Positions 11,668 through 24,349 of a stretch of 64,000 nt of DNA are shown here, one piece after another. The DNA comes from Loripinus fragilis (Eukaryota > Mollusca > Bivalvia > Lucinida > Lucinidae). The stretch's first letter is position 1; every line of letters begins with the position of its first letter. Location of the stretch: assembly GCA_964019695.1 (NCBI GenBank), contig OZ026517.1:74420665-74484664 (forward strand). The letters are read 5' to 3'. The notes below the pieces were generated by a model, which saw only the letters and a program-made list of their open reading frames with translations, was not told the origin of the DNA and made no database searches. A program made the translations under genes and the position numbers.

Positions 11668-12359
11668 GGCTTTGGTCTAAGCCTTGTTGGCGGTTGGGTG
11701 GGGCGCTCTCTGCTGCAGCTTTCAGAGAATGGGCTCTTCCTCACCCTCTCTCTGGGTCCGTCTTGGAACTATCCCGACATGACTGAACTATTGTTGTCAA
11801 ATCTAAAATTTTCTATGTGTGTGACCAGCAAAGACGCGCAGATTAGTCTGAGTCTTTGTTGCTTGCATAAACACGCGTGATAAGTCTCGCAAAATAACTC
11901 TTCCAATGATTTTTTGAGGAAACAGAACATTGGATTATACGTTGTCGTAACGTGATTCATCAGCGAAAACGTTCAAAATCTAGTGGGATAGGAACCTAGA
12001 CGTCCCTGCTATGAACTTATTTATAGTTCGAGACTTCGCGCGCACCGACTCGTCTGAGCCTTCGGTACAAGTATGGAAAAAAAGAAAAAAAGCATCTTGT
12101 CTCAAGAAGCCTTATGACAAAATAAACTATTACATGTTATTCATTTTCAGCAAAGGGGGTGGGAGAGGGCAACATCATTTTAGCGATCAGCATTTTAACA
12201 GGGGTGGGGGGTCCAGGTACTCAAAATTTCTCCATGGGAGATCCATTTTTCAGGGGCCGGATGTCATTGGGCCAATTCCTATGGAACCCTTTACCACATG
12301 TGTTTTTCCACTGGGACCCGGACTCCCTGCTCCATCAGGATCCGTCCTTTCCCCGAGTC
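11668..12359. other. non-coding stretch, partly G-rich repeat
   Basis: 12145-12250 holds G-runs and GGGTGGGGGGTCC-type words similar to the interior of the 11029 element, probably a diverged relative. The open frames here (about 145 and 113 codons) overlap one another in different frames over this low-complexity patch and are not credible genes. Confidence 0.45.
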
Positions 12360-12578
12360 TCGGCAGTGTCTGGATTTGTTTGTTTTTTATTCTATACGTC
12401 CCAATCAACGATATTTCAGTTACGTCGGGACGGTTCTTCCTGTGTTGAACAAGTACTAAGCTTGGATAAATGTGTCTTGCTCGAGGACACAATACAATGA
12501 CACCGATGAGGCTCGAACCCTAGGCTCTTCAGTCTCAAGTGAAGTCAAGCACTTTACCACTGAGCCACTGCGCTCCCG
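12360..12578 (-). mobile_element. tRNA-derived SINE
   Basis: On the minus strand the element begins near 12578 with GGGAGCGCAGTGGCTCAGTGG. It has an A box (TGGCTCAGTGG, 12557-12568) and a B box (GGGTTCGAGCC, 12510-12520) about 40 bases apart, followed by a tRNA-unrelated body with TCCTCGAGCAAGACAC. The left (3') boundary is approximate. The family recurs, cut short, at 1-52. Pol III transcription is the expected mode for such heads. Confidence 0.7.
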
Positions 12579-13715
12579 ACCGTGTCTGGAAGGGTACGGG
12601 TCCCGGGAGCCTATAGGCATATCGCTATCCATTTTGATATTAAGAGCCCTACTGGTTCAACCCATGTAGATAGGAAAATGTGAAATGACTGAAAAATGTT
12701 GACTTGTACGCTATGCATCAACACAAACAAAGGGTCGAGAATGATAGTTTATCGAGGCTGTAAAATTCTCCCCGTTGAGTACCTCTTTGCCTATTGCCAT
12801 GACCAGTGACGTAGCTGTCGTAACTGAAGCGAGCTTGTTTCAGCTCTGAGTCAGATAATCTGTGTAATTTGCCTTTTTCTTTAGGGAGTGACGTTAAATC
12901 AGTAAGGTCATTGTGGTTCCCTCACAAACTTCTGCGTCTGTGTGCCGGACTAATGAAATTGCGAAAGTTAACAAAGTTTTACGTCCTCATGTAAGCATCT
13001 TATTTGGAAATAGATTTATCAGCTGATCTCTTCTCCGGAAAAATACGAAGATTGATAGGCACCGCTGAATTTTGCAATGAGCAGACTTCAGCATTTTTTC
13101 ATAGCCTATACAGATGTCTGGGGTTTTCACATAATTTTTTTTCGCTGCAAAACGGTCAGAAAAATAAATATCCTTCGATTTGTCCTAGAATTTTGTTAAT
13201 TTGTTTTAATGAAAGTTGCAGAGTATGCAGCTTTAAACTGAATTAATGTGTGCAAATAAAATAGATGCTGTAGAGAAGTTTGCTGGTAAAAAAAGAATGT
13301 TATTATAAAGAAGTTACCAAATGGCTCAGCAACAAGATTGTTCACTAAACAATAATTTTCTCATTTTTTCAAATGGCTTTCCTTTTCAGAAGCCGTATGA
13401 GCGCAAAGGTGTTATTATCGAATTAGAAGGCTAATGACACACTGTCAGATAATCTATTTATAGAACTAGACCATGCAGAAAATTCAACAAAAACACTTTG
13501 CAAACAAAAAAGAATAAAAATATTTCAAATCAATAAGACAACTACTGAGGTATCAACTAACAGTTTTTTGCTTAACCTTTAAAATAGTTCTACAATTAAA
13601 GTCACACCATTGCTGGCAAAAAAGGCCCATTCCGTGATATTAAAGCATACATTCACTTATTTTATTACAAGCAGTGAATTCAATGCATATCAAATGTGAG
13701 TAAAATTGGTATTTT
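12579..13715. other. non-coding stretch
   Basis: No exon or repeat recognised. An 80-codon open frame at 13004-13246 has no recognisable features. Confidence 0.45.
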
Positions 13716-13780
13716 TCTACAGTGAAAAAATATCGTATTTTTTCACTAGTGACTGATACGATTTATATTTTCACTGTAGA
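13716..13780. repeat. imperfect hairpin
   Basis: TCTACAGTGAAAAnATATCGTA is followed after a short loop by its inverse ending CACTGTAGA. It is probably a terminal remnant or a small foldback. Confidence 0.6.
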
Positions 13781-14091
13781 ATAGAATAGAACTGTAGCAA
13801 AACAAGGCTTTCTTGGCAATTTTGTGACTGGGATTTTTAGCTAGTTTGCACGTGACGCCTACCGTAAGGCACACTCAATAGACTTTCTTTAAATGCTGAT
13901 TTCTTGCGTTTCATTCGTTAAAATATGATTCTAAGCCAATTTCTAGGTGCAAACTATGTTTACACCCAATGTTATACCCAATAAACACACTGCGAACGTT
14001 AAATCGAACGAGAAACGACCAAGTAAAAAGTAAGGTTGTGATTTCTGTATTTCCGTTGAGTATAAAATAAAAAGAAAATTTACTTTTTTAC

Positions 14092-14213
14092 GGCAAATAC
14101 AAAATATATTTCATCTCGTGCGGTAAAAATATCAGCATTTTCACTCGTGCTACGCACTCGTGAAAAATACTGATTTTTTCACCGCACTCGATGAAATATA
14201 TTTGGTATTCACC
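14092..14213. mobile_element. foldback element, ~60-bp arms
   Basis: The left arm (AAATATATTTCATCTCGTGC, GGTAAAAATATCAG, TTTTCACTCGTGC) is followed almost without spacer by its inverse. The loop falls near 14150 (TGCTACGCACTCG). Confidence 0.7.
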
Positions 14214-15195
14214 TCAAAAAAGTAAATATCCTCTATATCTCCACGTACAGGCGGACAACCCATGCTAGTATAACTATTACTTATTTTTAACAATCGGTTC
14301 TGCTCTGACTGTCCGTGGTGAGACTGGAGGATCATACATGATTGCAAGGCGGCCTCAGTATTGGTTGTCGATCATTCAGGCCAGGTCAGGGTGATTGACC
14401 ATGTCATACTCTGGACTGATGCTCTCAATCTTGTATGAGGCGTCCGCATCGTCTTTGACCTGTTGTCTTTGAACATGAGTTCATTCTCCAGCCGGTCGCC
14501 TAGTGCCCTTTAATAGAATCGCATGTGGCTTTTGTGATCCCCCTGGAAGCTTAGGCTGCTGTCCGTTTAGGGCGGTGGTTCTGTTGTTTTTGATCTATTG
14601 TTTAATGTATTTCTCTTTGTTTGTGGGGGTTCCGTTTTTGTCTTTGTTTTGTTACGCTTTAGTTTGTGTCATTTTTACTTTTTGCAATCATCTTGAAGAA
14701 GAAGAATGAGCTGGTTCCTTTGCTTTATTTGTCTTACGGATATCTTGTTACTGTAAACGTTGTGTGGCTCTTTCACACGGTGCCGTGGGTTGGTCTGCAA
14801 TGTGTGATTGTGGTATTTCCGGATCAAACTCACTTTTTGAGCAGTTTGAAGTCCAGTAGGATGTAGAAGCGATTGCTAAAAGCATCCGCGATTAGCGCTT
14901 CCTCGGCCATTGTCTGCTCGTGGCGTTCGTGCTTTCTGTGATATCAATTACTTGATACTGGTCACTCTTTCACTCCTGGGCAGTTTTCCAGATGTCACAG
15001 TAGCAATGGAAGACGTCAGAATCGAAATCACTTCACTGCCTGATATCTTAGTTGTGGTCTTTTTTCCGGATTGCATTGCCAAGTTTTGGGGACCGAACTA
15101 GCAGCTGTTGGTTCTGATTGATCATATTGGGATATTGTTTGTGATGGCCACGGATTGCCGCACATCTTTGACACCAAGGGAATCCCAGAGGCGCC
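14214..15195. other. GC-richer unassigned block
   Basis: The base composition is clearly higher in GC than the flanks, and short open frames occur on both strands. On the minus strand near 14910 a short frame starts in acaatggccgag. No domain is recognised. It may be a decayed retroelement or a captured fragment; I make no functional call. Confidence 0.3.
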
Positions 15196-15197
15196 TA

Positions 15198-15407
15198 CAG
15201 TAAAACCTGTCTTAAGCGGCCACTAAAAAATAGATAAAAACAAGGTCTTAATGGAAAATGGTAGCTTAATGCAGGTCAAAAGTATTGCAGAATGCTCTCC
15301 TTGGAGCATTCTGCAATACTTTTGACATGCATTAAGCGATACTCGGTATTGGAAACCAATTTTGGTGGGGTTTTTTTTGGGGTGGCCGCTTAAGACAGGT
15401 TTGACTG
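15198..15407. mobile_element. 210-bp MITE, Tc1/mariner-like ends
   Basis: CAGTAAAACCTGTCTTAAGC starts the left end and its inverse closes the right, with 1-2 mismatches over 26 bases. TA flanks both sides (15196-15197, 15408-15409). A near-perfect internal palindrome (AGTATTGCAGAATGCTC and inverse) sits at 15273-15325. Confidence 0.8.
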
Positions 15408-15454
15408 TATAATGATCAAGCTAACGTTCAAATAAATGTGTAGCCATATTGAAA

Positions 15455-16205
15455 GTAAGAAGGAATGCAAAGTTCAAGAATCGATACAATCAAATACCAC
15501 ATCCGACCCAGGACACCATATGGGAAAGTGACAAAACACTAGGAAATATCACATACAAAAGAGCCAAGAGGTCAGTCCTTTCTCAACAGGTGACCACAAG
15601 GATGCAAGGAACAGACAAGACAGCATGACAGACATGAAACACAAATAACAAAAAAGGATCCACAAAAGAAGCACCGCCTTGGAACGATCGGACAAAAATA
15701 CTAGAGGGCCTAAACATGTTTGACGGCACCAACCTCACCCTTATTTCTGATGTGGATCAAGGTAAATAGATGTTTGATTCGCATGAAAGATCCCTTACTT
15801 ATCGATGTACCATCTCCTAGTAAATGCAAATCGAGATATAAAAAGGAGATGAAACAAAGATAAGGACTCGACAATATATATATACAACTGAATACTAGAG
15901 TAAAAGAAATACAACAGTTAAACCCCGTTAGGCCCGACCACAGACACAACATCAGGTCCCAACCCTCTCATCTACAAATAATACTTGTTTCATAAGTTTA
16001 CAAATAATACTTGTTTCATAAGTTTCTGAGTCAACAGTAAATTGCGAGTATTGAAACCAACAACAGAGGCTCTAGCAAATCGGATCAGTTGAGAAATATA
16101 AACATCACCATCTAAAAATGGGAAATTGACAGTTTTAAAATCAAAATCGTCACGTGTATCGAAAATTTGGGTAGAAACAGTATCATGTCAAATGCAAGGC
16201 CTCCG
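15455..16205 (-). mobile_element. retroelement copy C, with broken RT C-terminal part
   Basis: The minus strand carries the same coding segment as copy B, from about 16205 to 16020. An internal in-frame deletion removes the residues between LDGD and YISQ, and the coding part stops soon after the LTQK-equivalent. The 3' UTR follows down to 15455. A 26-bp local duplication (TTACAAATAATACTTGTTTC..) is visible at 15972-16024. Clearly a pseudogene. Confidence 0.75.
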
Positions 16206-19200
16206 TATCAGAGGTATTGGCTTTACTGAGTTGGGGTCCATATAGTGGTAAAAGAAGCACTTCTTAAAGGTACGATTCACGCTTGAGGGTTTTTAGTATC
16301 TTGCTTAAAAGCTGACCGAATCATCAAAAAATACTGTCTTTTGTTCATTCGGGAAATTTAAGGATCGTATTATTTTTTAAAAAAAGGGGGGGGGGGTAAA
16401 AATGTATGCCCCCTGCCGAATGTGGTTACTTATTACTTTAACATTAACCCATTTAAGCCGAATGAAGTTTCCCACTGTTAGACCAGTTCAATTCCCTTTA
16501 AAGGGTTGTTGGGTGATATTTTACATTTTTTATTCTAATGTTCACGGAACATACAGTTTATTCCCCAATAAAGAATCACTAAAGATTCTATTCTTGACAA
16601 TTTATGTTTGTAACTGTCAACTGGTTAGATTATCAACTAATCACGTGAGGTTGCACATTGTGACATCTTCGAGTGCGCACAGGTATACACTATTATACTA
16701 TAGACACATTGCTTGTCACAAAATCCGATATTTCAACTTTTTTCTACGGCGTTACTTATTAATGCATAAGTAACTAATATTAGTTCATTTATGAAACAGT
16801 GGTTACTTAGCCTATAATTATAATTGGTTTTGAAATGGACTCTTCCGAAGAGGTGTGTGATCAAAGTTATTGTTCAATGAAAAACGTTTTGATTAGATTT
16901 TTCGTTTTTTCAAAGGGTAAGTAAAAACAAATGTAGATTTCTCTTATTAAAAGAGTATTTAAAACGTCTAAAATGGGGTGTCTTTTCAGTGTAAATGTCA
17001 GATGTTCAACACCTGCATTACCCACGGACCGTGTCTATTTTTTCACTCTCCAGCCTGTCTAATGCTATTAAACTAAGAATAACTTAGGAAAAAATAGTTT
17101 CAACATTGTGTGTTTTGTGTGTTATCAGCGGTTTTTGTTGTTGTCAATTGTTGTGTTTTTTTCATCATTTATAGCATAATTTTTCATTAATTTTAAATTA
17201 ATAAGCATTTCGAGAGATTATGAAAATAAGCATTTCGAGATATAGAAGTAGTATCATTGATTTATTATGAAAGATGTGGACCGAGCGGCGATCAAAAATT
17301 ATTCGCACCAGTAATGCCAGTATGATATTCTCATAATGGATTTAGACAATTATTCTACTTATCACAATTCCGGCTGATGGTACAATGGGTATCTACATGT
17401 ACTTGTTTGCTTGGTTCAAACACTATTTATGCATATTAGCAATAAATAAGTACAACAATGAAAATAAAGTATGCTGTTTACTCGCCGATTCGTGCATGTT
17501 AAATTTCGAATGTAGCGCATGCTCATTTAGGGTATAGTATCAGCAAGGAATATTTTTGCAAACAAAACACTTACATGTAAAATATCAACTAACAAACTCA
17601 AAAGTTTTCCAACTCGTTCAACATTGTAAAAAAATACCTAAAAATATATCACCATGCCTGGTCTGAGTCATCTAGAAGCTACTCAATGGATTCGTGCATT
17701 TTGATTGGTCGATGCTAAATAGAGGCTCCATGGAGGGAATATTTTTTTCTATACCCCAGCAAAAAGTTAATGCACTTATCTATCTGGTTTAGTGTTAAAA
17801 TGGATTTTTTATGCATGCTGTTTCAAAATTCACAGGAAATCGTTTACCTACCATCATTTCAGTTACACGAACGATTTTTAAACATCACAAAATTGACTAA
17901 CTCAAAATATCAACTTATGCAAAAATAACTTGTGAAATTATAACATATGTACACTTTAGGGTGATTTGGATGAATTGGTGACAGTGTGGACAGAGATTTC
18001 TACTCACCACAGCAAATATACATGTGACTCTCAGACATCCATAATAAATCATCACAGTCATTTAATTGGATTTTAATTGAAAGTGACTTGACATGGTCTA
18101 AGCTTTTTGCTGAAGTGTACTTGTCAAGACAGCCTCTTTAAAATCATGATAAGATCACGTGATCTTGCAAGATGGCTGAAATTTGACAGACGAGCTGAAT
18201 TTGCATTGGAATAATTGGAATTAAAGACTTTTCTCGCGTGCAAGTAAGATTTTAATGTTAGATACCATGTGCTTAACAAGTTTTCATAATATTCAGCAAG
18301 ATTTAATCAATTTTATACCTGTTTTTTTCTCATTGTTGATGCAGATGATTTTCTTTTTGCTTTTGAAACAAACTGTACCGAATTCCGACACGCGCTATTT
18401 CCGCGCGAGCGTGATTTATATATACACGAATCCAATGGTAATGTACGAACTTATAAGAATCAGGCAAATGCATACATCATGCTTATATTTGGAAAGATTC
18501 AGTTTTTATCTATACATGCAGCCTAAAATTATTTCAGAATGCATTACTTTAATGACTTCTAAGAGGCAAAGACATACCTATATATCGCACACTGGAAATA
18601 TGGTAGAAATATGACATTTATGGACTTAGTCTCTTACAGAACGTCAGTAACAATTGCATGAAAATGGGTCCATAGCCATGCACAGCTTCTGAAAGTATGG
18701 CTGCAGATCAAGGACACCACGTGCTACAATATTATATAAACATTAAAGCAAATGCGCAGCAATTATTGGATATGGATGATTTGTTTGGAACCTCAGCAAA
18801 TTGAACAGTAGGCATATAAACTTTTATTGTAAAAAGTTGACTCAAGTGGAAGTTGGATACGGGCTTTTGAGTGTGGCTTAATATGTTAGGTGTAAAGTAG
18901 TATTATAATTTTTCTTGTTTATATGGTAGATGTAAGTGTTATGGTAACTTTCATCTCAAAACAATGTTAATACTTTTATTTTATTAGAAATGAACTGCAA
19001 AATAAATAGCCTAGAGGGGTGCTAAAATCCATTATTTTGTATATAAATGACGTCATGGAGCGTTACTATATTTAGAAAATACATTAAAACTGTTTTTGTG
19101 CCTCTTAACAGGTTTTGAAATAACTGCAATAAGAAAATTATGCAGATCCGATTGTTATTGTGTTTTCTACGCGGGGTTGATTTACCCCACCCACTTTTTA

Positions 19201-20528
19201 TAACATAGGGGTATGCCAGTACCGGAAGTTGCCAGCTACACGCTTAAATCGATACATCAATATAACTGCTGACGAATGATTTAGTATATCATGTGCTATG
19301 CAAAACCAGAAGAAATTTTAAAATATGTTCACAATCGTAATTTTAACAGAAATAATAACTAGCACTTGACTGTGATTATTTTGGTATATTGATGGGTGTT
19401 TTAAAATTGTTATAGAAGAGCAAACAACATGCTTATAGTTTTGCTGCACTTGTCTACGATTAGCGTTTGAATAATTAATTTTGATGGTGCAAAGAAAAAA
19501 ACGGCTTGAAAAATGCTTATAGCACTATAGCGAATGGAACTTAACAGTGTCTAATTTCCTGATGGCTGCGTGGTTAAAATGACACGGATTTCGGCCAGTG
19601 TCCTTTTTACGCCCTATTCAAAGCTATATATCTTGACCGAACTAAGCGCTAATGATGTAAAATTTATATCAATGGATAGACAGGAGCTAGGCCTTTTAAA
19701 ATATATATATAGTTATGGTACCGTAACTTCTATATTTGTAGAGATACAGCCCGATTTTACGAACATAAAAAATGACCCACGTACATGTAGTAAGTTTTGG
19801 TGAAGCTTATATTTACAAACTTCCTGGACTTGTAATGTTTGAAAATGGATGCTGCCCTTCGATAGATAAGGCTTTGCAATGTTAATTTGATTAACTGCTT
19901 TTGAAATAACAGGTGGTTTTAAAATATTTTCCCAACATTAAATGATAGTTTAAATTAAATATTTAAAAAAATAGCCTAACTGACCTCAAAGACGATGGTT
20001 ACTCCCTATACTTGTTACAATAAAATGGTTATATTTTAAGAGAACACGTTAAAATGGAATATTAAATACATATGTGGAGTACTTTATTAAGGGTGTAAGT
20101 TTTTGTAGTATCATTGTTCACGCATCAGAACGCTACCCCTCCCCACCGTCATCCCCAGTGAAGGGTTGTAAATTTGATGTTTCACCTGCAATTTTATGCT
20201 CTTGGTGATGAGATTTTATTTAAATAATGTTGAACAAATTATATATGTCGTAATGGGAATTCCTAGCTAGATTGATAGCTTCCATCTGCTGTGCTAACGG
20301 AGATATACCCATCGTATTGGGAAGTCTTTTTAGTTTTTAATCGACCCACAAAATGACTATTTATATACCTGTATTCATACGCCATTCGTAAACGGTAAAG
20401 TGGTCAGTTATCTGGGGCGAATCTGTTTTATTGCGGTTTTATTGCAGTTTTATCAATCTACGCAATGCAGCTAGATTCAAATGTTGTTAATGTGCATGGT
20501 CAGAATCGGTTTTGTTTCAAGTTCTTTA
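16206..20528. other. 4.3-kb AT-rich non-coding stretch
   Basis: No exon, tandem array or long inverted repeat recognised. Small features are a G-run at about 16386-16396 and a perfect 16-bp palindrome with an E-box core near 18148 (AAGATCACGTGATCTT). Open frames of 119-123 codons (16402, 18255) are compositionally non-coding. Confidence 0.45.
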
Positions 20529-21038
20529 AAGGGGACAGCAACCCTAATGATAAGTTTGTTTTATCAGAAAGAGCTCTGTAAACCATGAATTTTGATACAA
20601 GTATCATCAAAATCGGTTGAAAAATGGGCAAGTTATGAGCATTTAAAGAATTCAATATGGCCGACATTTAGCCGCCATTTTGAATATTTAATTAGTTTTC
20701 AGAATTTTTTCAACTGCTTAATTTTTAGTTATCAATACTATCACATCATCTGTAATTCAGCAGATATGCAGCTTTATACATAAGGAAAATGTTTTATTAA
20801 AGATTAATGCAAATAATCCATTGGTTTGTCTTTTATTTTGATTACGCATATATAATTAGGCTGAGTGACGTCACTAAACCTACAATATGGCCGCTTCCAT
20901 TACAGTCCATTTCCAAATATTTAAACGCCAACAACTTACACATTTTTCAACCGATTTAGATGAAACTGGTATCAAAATTGATGGTTCATTTAGAGCTTTC
21001 ATATAAAACATAGTAATCACCAGGGTTGCCGTCCCCTT
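20529..21038. mobile_element. ~510-bp MITE, copy 1 (partner at 34335-34833)
   Basis: The termini AAGGGGACAGCAACCCT and the inverse AGGGTTGCCGTCCCCTT are flanked by TA on both sides, and by TTAA in this copy. The interior, including sub-terminal inverted segments such as TTTTGATACAAGTATCAT, is shared with 34335-34833 in the opposite orientation. Confidence 0.85.
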
Positions 21039-22373
21039 TAAATATTTAGTAGTTTTAATACTATCGGATGTAACATATGAGGAGATATGTTGACCCACTT
21101 TTAAGCCAAAACTTCCAGTCGTGTTACTAAACATAGGGAAAGGGCAAAAGCCGGAACCAACGTCTGGTACCAAATTTTCGGAACCAAAGTTTACAATCAT
21201 CAAAACGGTATTATAATGCAAATAAAAGCATGGAAATTGGGTCATGAATTCATTATAGGGTCTTCTCTAAAATGCATGTAAAGTTTTATATGACTCTTGG
21301 TTAAGGACCTCGGACAGTTTTCTATTCAATCTGCCCAAATTTTGACAGCCTTAAGGCTAGGATAATGCATAACTGACAACTTTATTTTTGTGCTTAAATC
21401 AAACCGTTAGATTTAGTGTACCCAGCAAAATAAAAATATTTTGAAAATATTGCATAATTATGCCAAGACTTTAGGGGGTGGGGGTATATTTTGTGACCGA
21501 ATTTTATTTCACAGAAAGTCAAAGTTTTGTCCGGTATTCACCTGAATACATGTAAATATTATGTTTGCGGCATAACACTTGAAACAAAAGTGATGTGTTT
21601 GCATAAAATTCGGGTTGAGAAGATTCCATTGTTTCATATAAAGAAGAGTGCTGTCAATGCCTTTTGGCTACTACCTGTAATGTTTCAAGTTTAACTTGTG
21701 CACTGAGGCGTATAATATCTGCTTACTGTATAAATCATAGTCTAGATAAACACAGTTTTTGAGCGTAAAATTGTTAATATTTTCTACACATCAGATTTAG
21801 GCTTTATTTCGGTGCTTAAAAGAACCGTCTCATTGTGACGGTTCTTTTGAGTACCCACACCATATGTTTTGGTTTAGAAATGAGACAATTAATTACATGG
21901 TACGCACTCATAACTAAAGCCCTGATACATGCAATTGTAAATTGATATTTACCTACAGGTTTGTACAAAATAAGTTTCTAATATGCTTTTATCATAAAGT
22001 GTTTTTGAGCATTTTGACAGCGTCACCCCCCCCCCCCCCCGTGACCAATCATGTCGTTTTTATATGATGTGTGTAATGTAAAACTACAACTGTATGCAAA
22101 AGGATTAGTTTGGTCACGGGGGGAAGCACTTCAGTAAAACGTTTCCTATTTTCTATATGTTGAATAGCAAAAACAAGAGTTTCCAACCCATATTTTTCAA
22201 TTGTTACTTGTCCAATGAGAAAACGGTTATTGCGGATAATTCGAGGGTTAAAGCTACTATCTTTTTCATAGAAAAAATATCATTTTCTTTGAAACTTTTC
22301 TCTGGTCATTTTTATAGGCAATCCTTCATTAAGACTGTCCGAGGTCCTTTTTATAAATAGCGCAAGTACCGGA
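21039..22373. other. non-coding stretch with a perfect small hairpin and poly-C
   Basis: A near-perfect hairpin, AAAAGAACCGTC..GACGGTTCTTTT, lies at 21820-21850. A C-run of about 15 lies near 22026-22040 and is loosely inverted with GGTCACGGGGGG near 22115. No gene seen. Confidence 0.5.
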
Positions 22374-22955
22374 TTGGTATTGGCTCGGATCCAGTTTATA
22401 CTGAATGTCTTGGAAGCATATAAGAGGGACAGTATCTTTCCAGGTAGATTGGCTTGGAAAAATACTATTAAAATGAAGATAAAGGAACGAGAAGAGTATA
22501 TGTGGCATAGTCGGACATTGCAGCCTCAGTTTGAGCGGTTTAAACGCATACACAGTGATTTTCACATTCATTTTGTCTGGTTCATATCGAAATTGAAACC
22601 AAAACTATTACCAGCAGCAAAATCAATTGTACAGATGATTTCTTGTCTAATAGATGAGGCTGACGGTGTTCGGCTCTGTCCAAATTGTAACAATGGTTAT
22701 GCCAATATCATTGATCATTGCATCAGCGAGTGCACATATGTTCATCTCGAACGAGTTTCACTTTGGGACAAAATCTACCAGTTTGACCCAAACGTGTATT
22801 TATACCTTAGGAGATTAGATAAAGCGTCACTTACATCAGCATTTCTAGGCGAAGAACGGGTAGGTTTCGTTTCATTATTATCTGATTATTGTACTAAGTT
22901 TTGGTATTTGTGTCTACCAGCCTTGCACAGGATATGGCTTACCTACAACAGCTAA
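22374..22955 (+). pseudogene. LINE ORF2 C-terminal remnant
   Basis: A frame of 193 codons, with no true start, ends at 22955. It has a Lys/Glu-rich beginning and then CPNCNNG..H..SEC (about residues 101-119), a Cys/His cluster typical of the post-RT C-terminal region of many non-LTR elements. A Trp/Tyr-rich end follows. The RT domain itself is absent, so this is a dead 5'-truncated copy. The assignment rests on the Cys/His cluster plus the tail; the clade is unknown. Confidence 0.5.
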
Positions 22956-23655
22956 CCTCTTCGTTTTTTGAGAGCAGATGCTTGGTCTTTGCAATTGCAA
23001 CCAAACACCTGTTCTTGAAAAGACGACCCACCTATAAGTGAAATAATGCAACTAATTCTGATATTGGACATGTTGGTGGCTTAGTGGCGTCTATGGTTCG
23101 TGTGTCTAAGTTGTAGCAATTGAGCTGAAGCTGATGACACTTGAGCCATAGATGCTATTAGGTCATCCAATGGAAGCATATATTTAAATGTAATTATATA
23201 TTATGGAATAGACATAATCTTAGTCATATATGGTGCTCAACACAAAGAATAAATTGAAAAATAAGTTATTTACAAAGCTCTGCCCTATAGTCCAGTCAAG
23301 TTCTCTTGGATGTTGTACTCACGGGCTGCAACTATGGATTTGGTGATATTTATTGCTTAATAACTCATTTGCAGAACTCTTGCATTTCGTTTCGGCAAGA
23401 GGACTGTGCACAATGAAGTTAAGCATAACTTGCATAATGTAAGGGTTAATATTCTGGCCCAATTCGCCAAATATACCTATTTTTGTACTATATGTTAAAA
23501 TTGTTCCAATAATTTAAGCTTACTTTGACAGATACGTGCTGAGCAAAGTAGGTATTGTATATTGTATGCTATTTTGTATATATTGTCATTTGTGTATGTG
23601 TTTTTGTAACTCTCCTTATAGGAGGAAATAAAGAAATCTATCTATCTATCTGATT
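22374..23655 (+). mobile_element. non-LTR retrotransposon (LINE), 5'-truncated 3' end
   Basis: The coding remnant at 22374-22955 is followed by about 680 bases of 3' UTR. The element ends in an AATAAAG-containing segment and a short (TATC)n tail at about 23636-23653, the usual layout of a LINE 3' terminus with a microsatellite tail. Confidence 0.6.
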
Positions 23656-23656
23656 C

Positions 23657-24040
23657 CGAGGTATTGGCGATGTCAATTATATCAGGGACTATCTAAATAG
23701 AGTGTCCTTGATTATATATTCCAAATTTTTACTACAGAAACCTTTTTGTTCCCATTTTTTTATTTCGTCATCTATAAAGATCCCAAATAAATAATATATA
23801 TATACATTTATATTTGATTTGGTTCTACGAGATAATCAGCCCTAGACCAACTCGGGATCAAAATCGCTATAAATTTTTCTATTGCGGTATTGACGATGTC
23901 AGGGGAATTTCAAATTCTAGCCTACAGAAACGTTTTAGATATCAATCTTTCAACATATTTTCATTTATAGTGATACCAAAGTTTATGAATACTCAAATAA
24001 TCACGAGTCTTACCAATTACAAATTCTATGAGAAATTCTG
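23657..24040. repeat. diverged direct duplication, ~2 copies
   Basis: Blocks GTATTGnCGATGTCA, CTACAGAAACnTTTT and TTCrTyTATArnGATnCCAAA occur in the same order at about 23662-23790 and 23883-24000. Confidence 0.45.
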
Positions 24041-24349
24041 CCCGGGACAAACCGGGTGAACCAAAATGGCAAAATCGTCACGTTTTTTACTGTTTACATG
24101 TAGACGATTGGATTTTTAAATCTGAAAAGAAGGCACATTAGTTTCTAGAAATTAGTTTCAATTTCTATTTGAAAATCTGATCCGGACCAAACGAAACGAA
24201 CTAAACAATAGTCAAGTAACGTTGGATCAGACGAGCCTGCGCAAATGTACATGTATATACAGCCTCGCCAGAGCCTTTGCTTCTTACTGAAAATACTGAA
24301 AATCTGCCAGATAGCAACTTCGACATTTTTGAGCTTCGAAAGCTGCGGC

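Noticed and set aside
12011..12500. 145- and 113-codon plus-strand frames and an 80-codon minus frame
   Set aside because: They overlap in different frames over a G-rich repeat and part of a SINE. No domain or splice evidence.
16402..16773. 123-codon plus-strand frame
   Set aside because: AT-driven composition with many Tyr/Ile/Leu/His, no domain, and no flanking gene structure.
20529..21038. piggyBac-like TTAA target for the ~500-bp MITE
   Set aside because: The second copy (34335) has GTAA, not TTAA, on its left side. TA on both sides fits both copies better.
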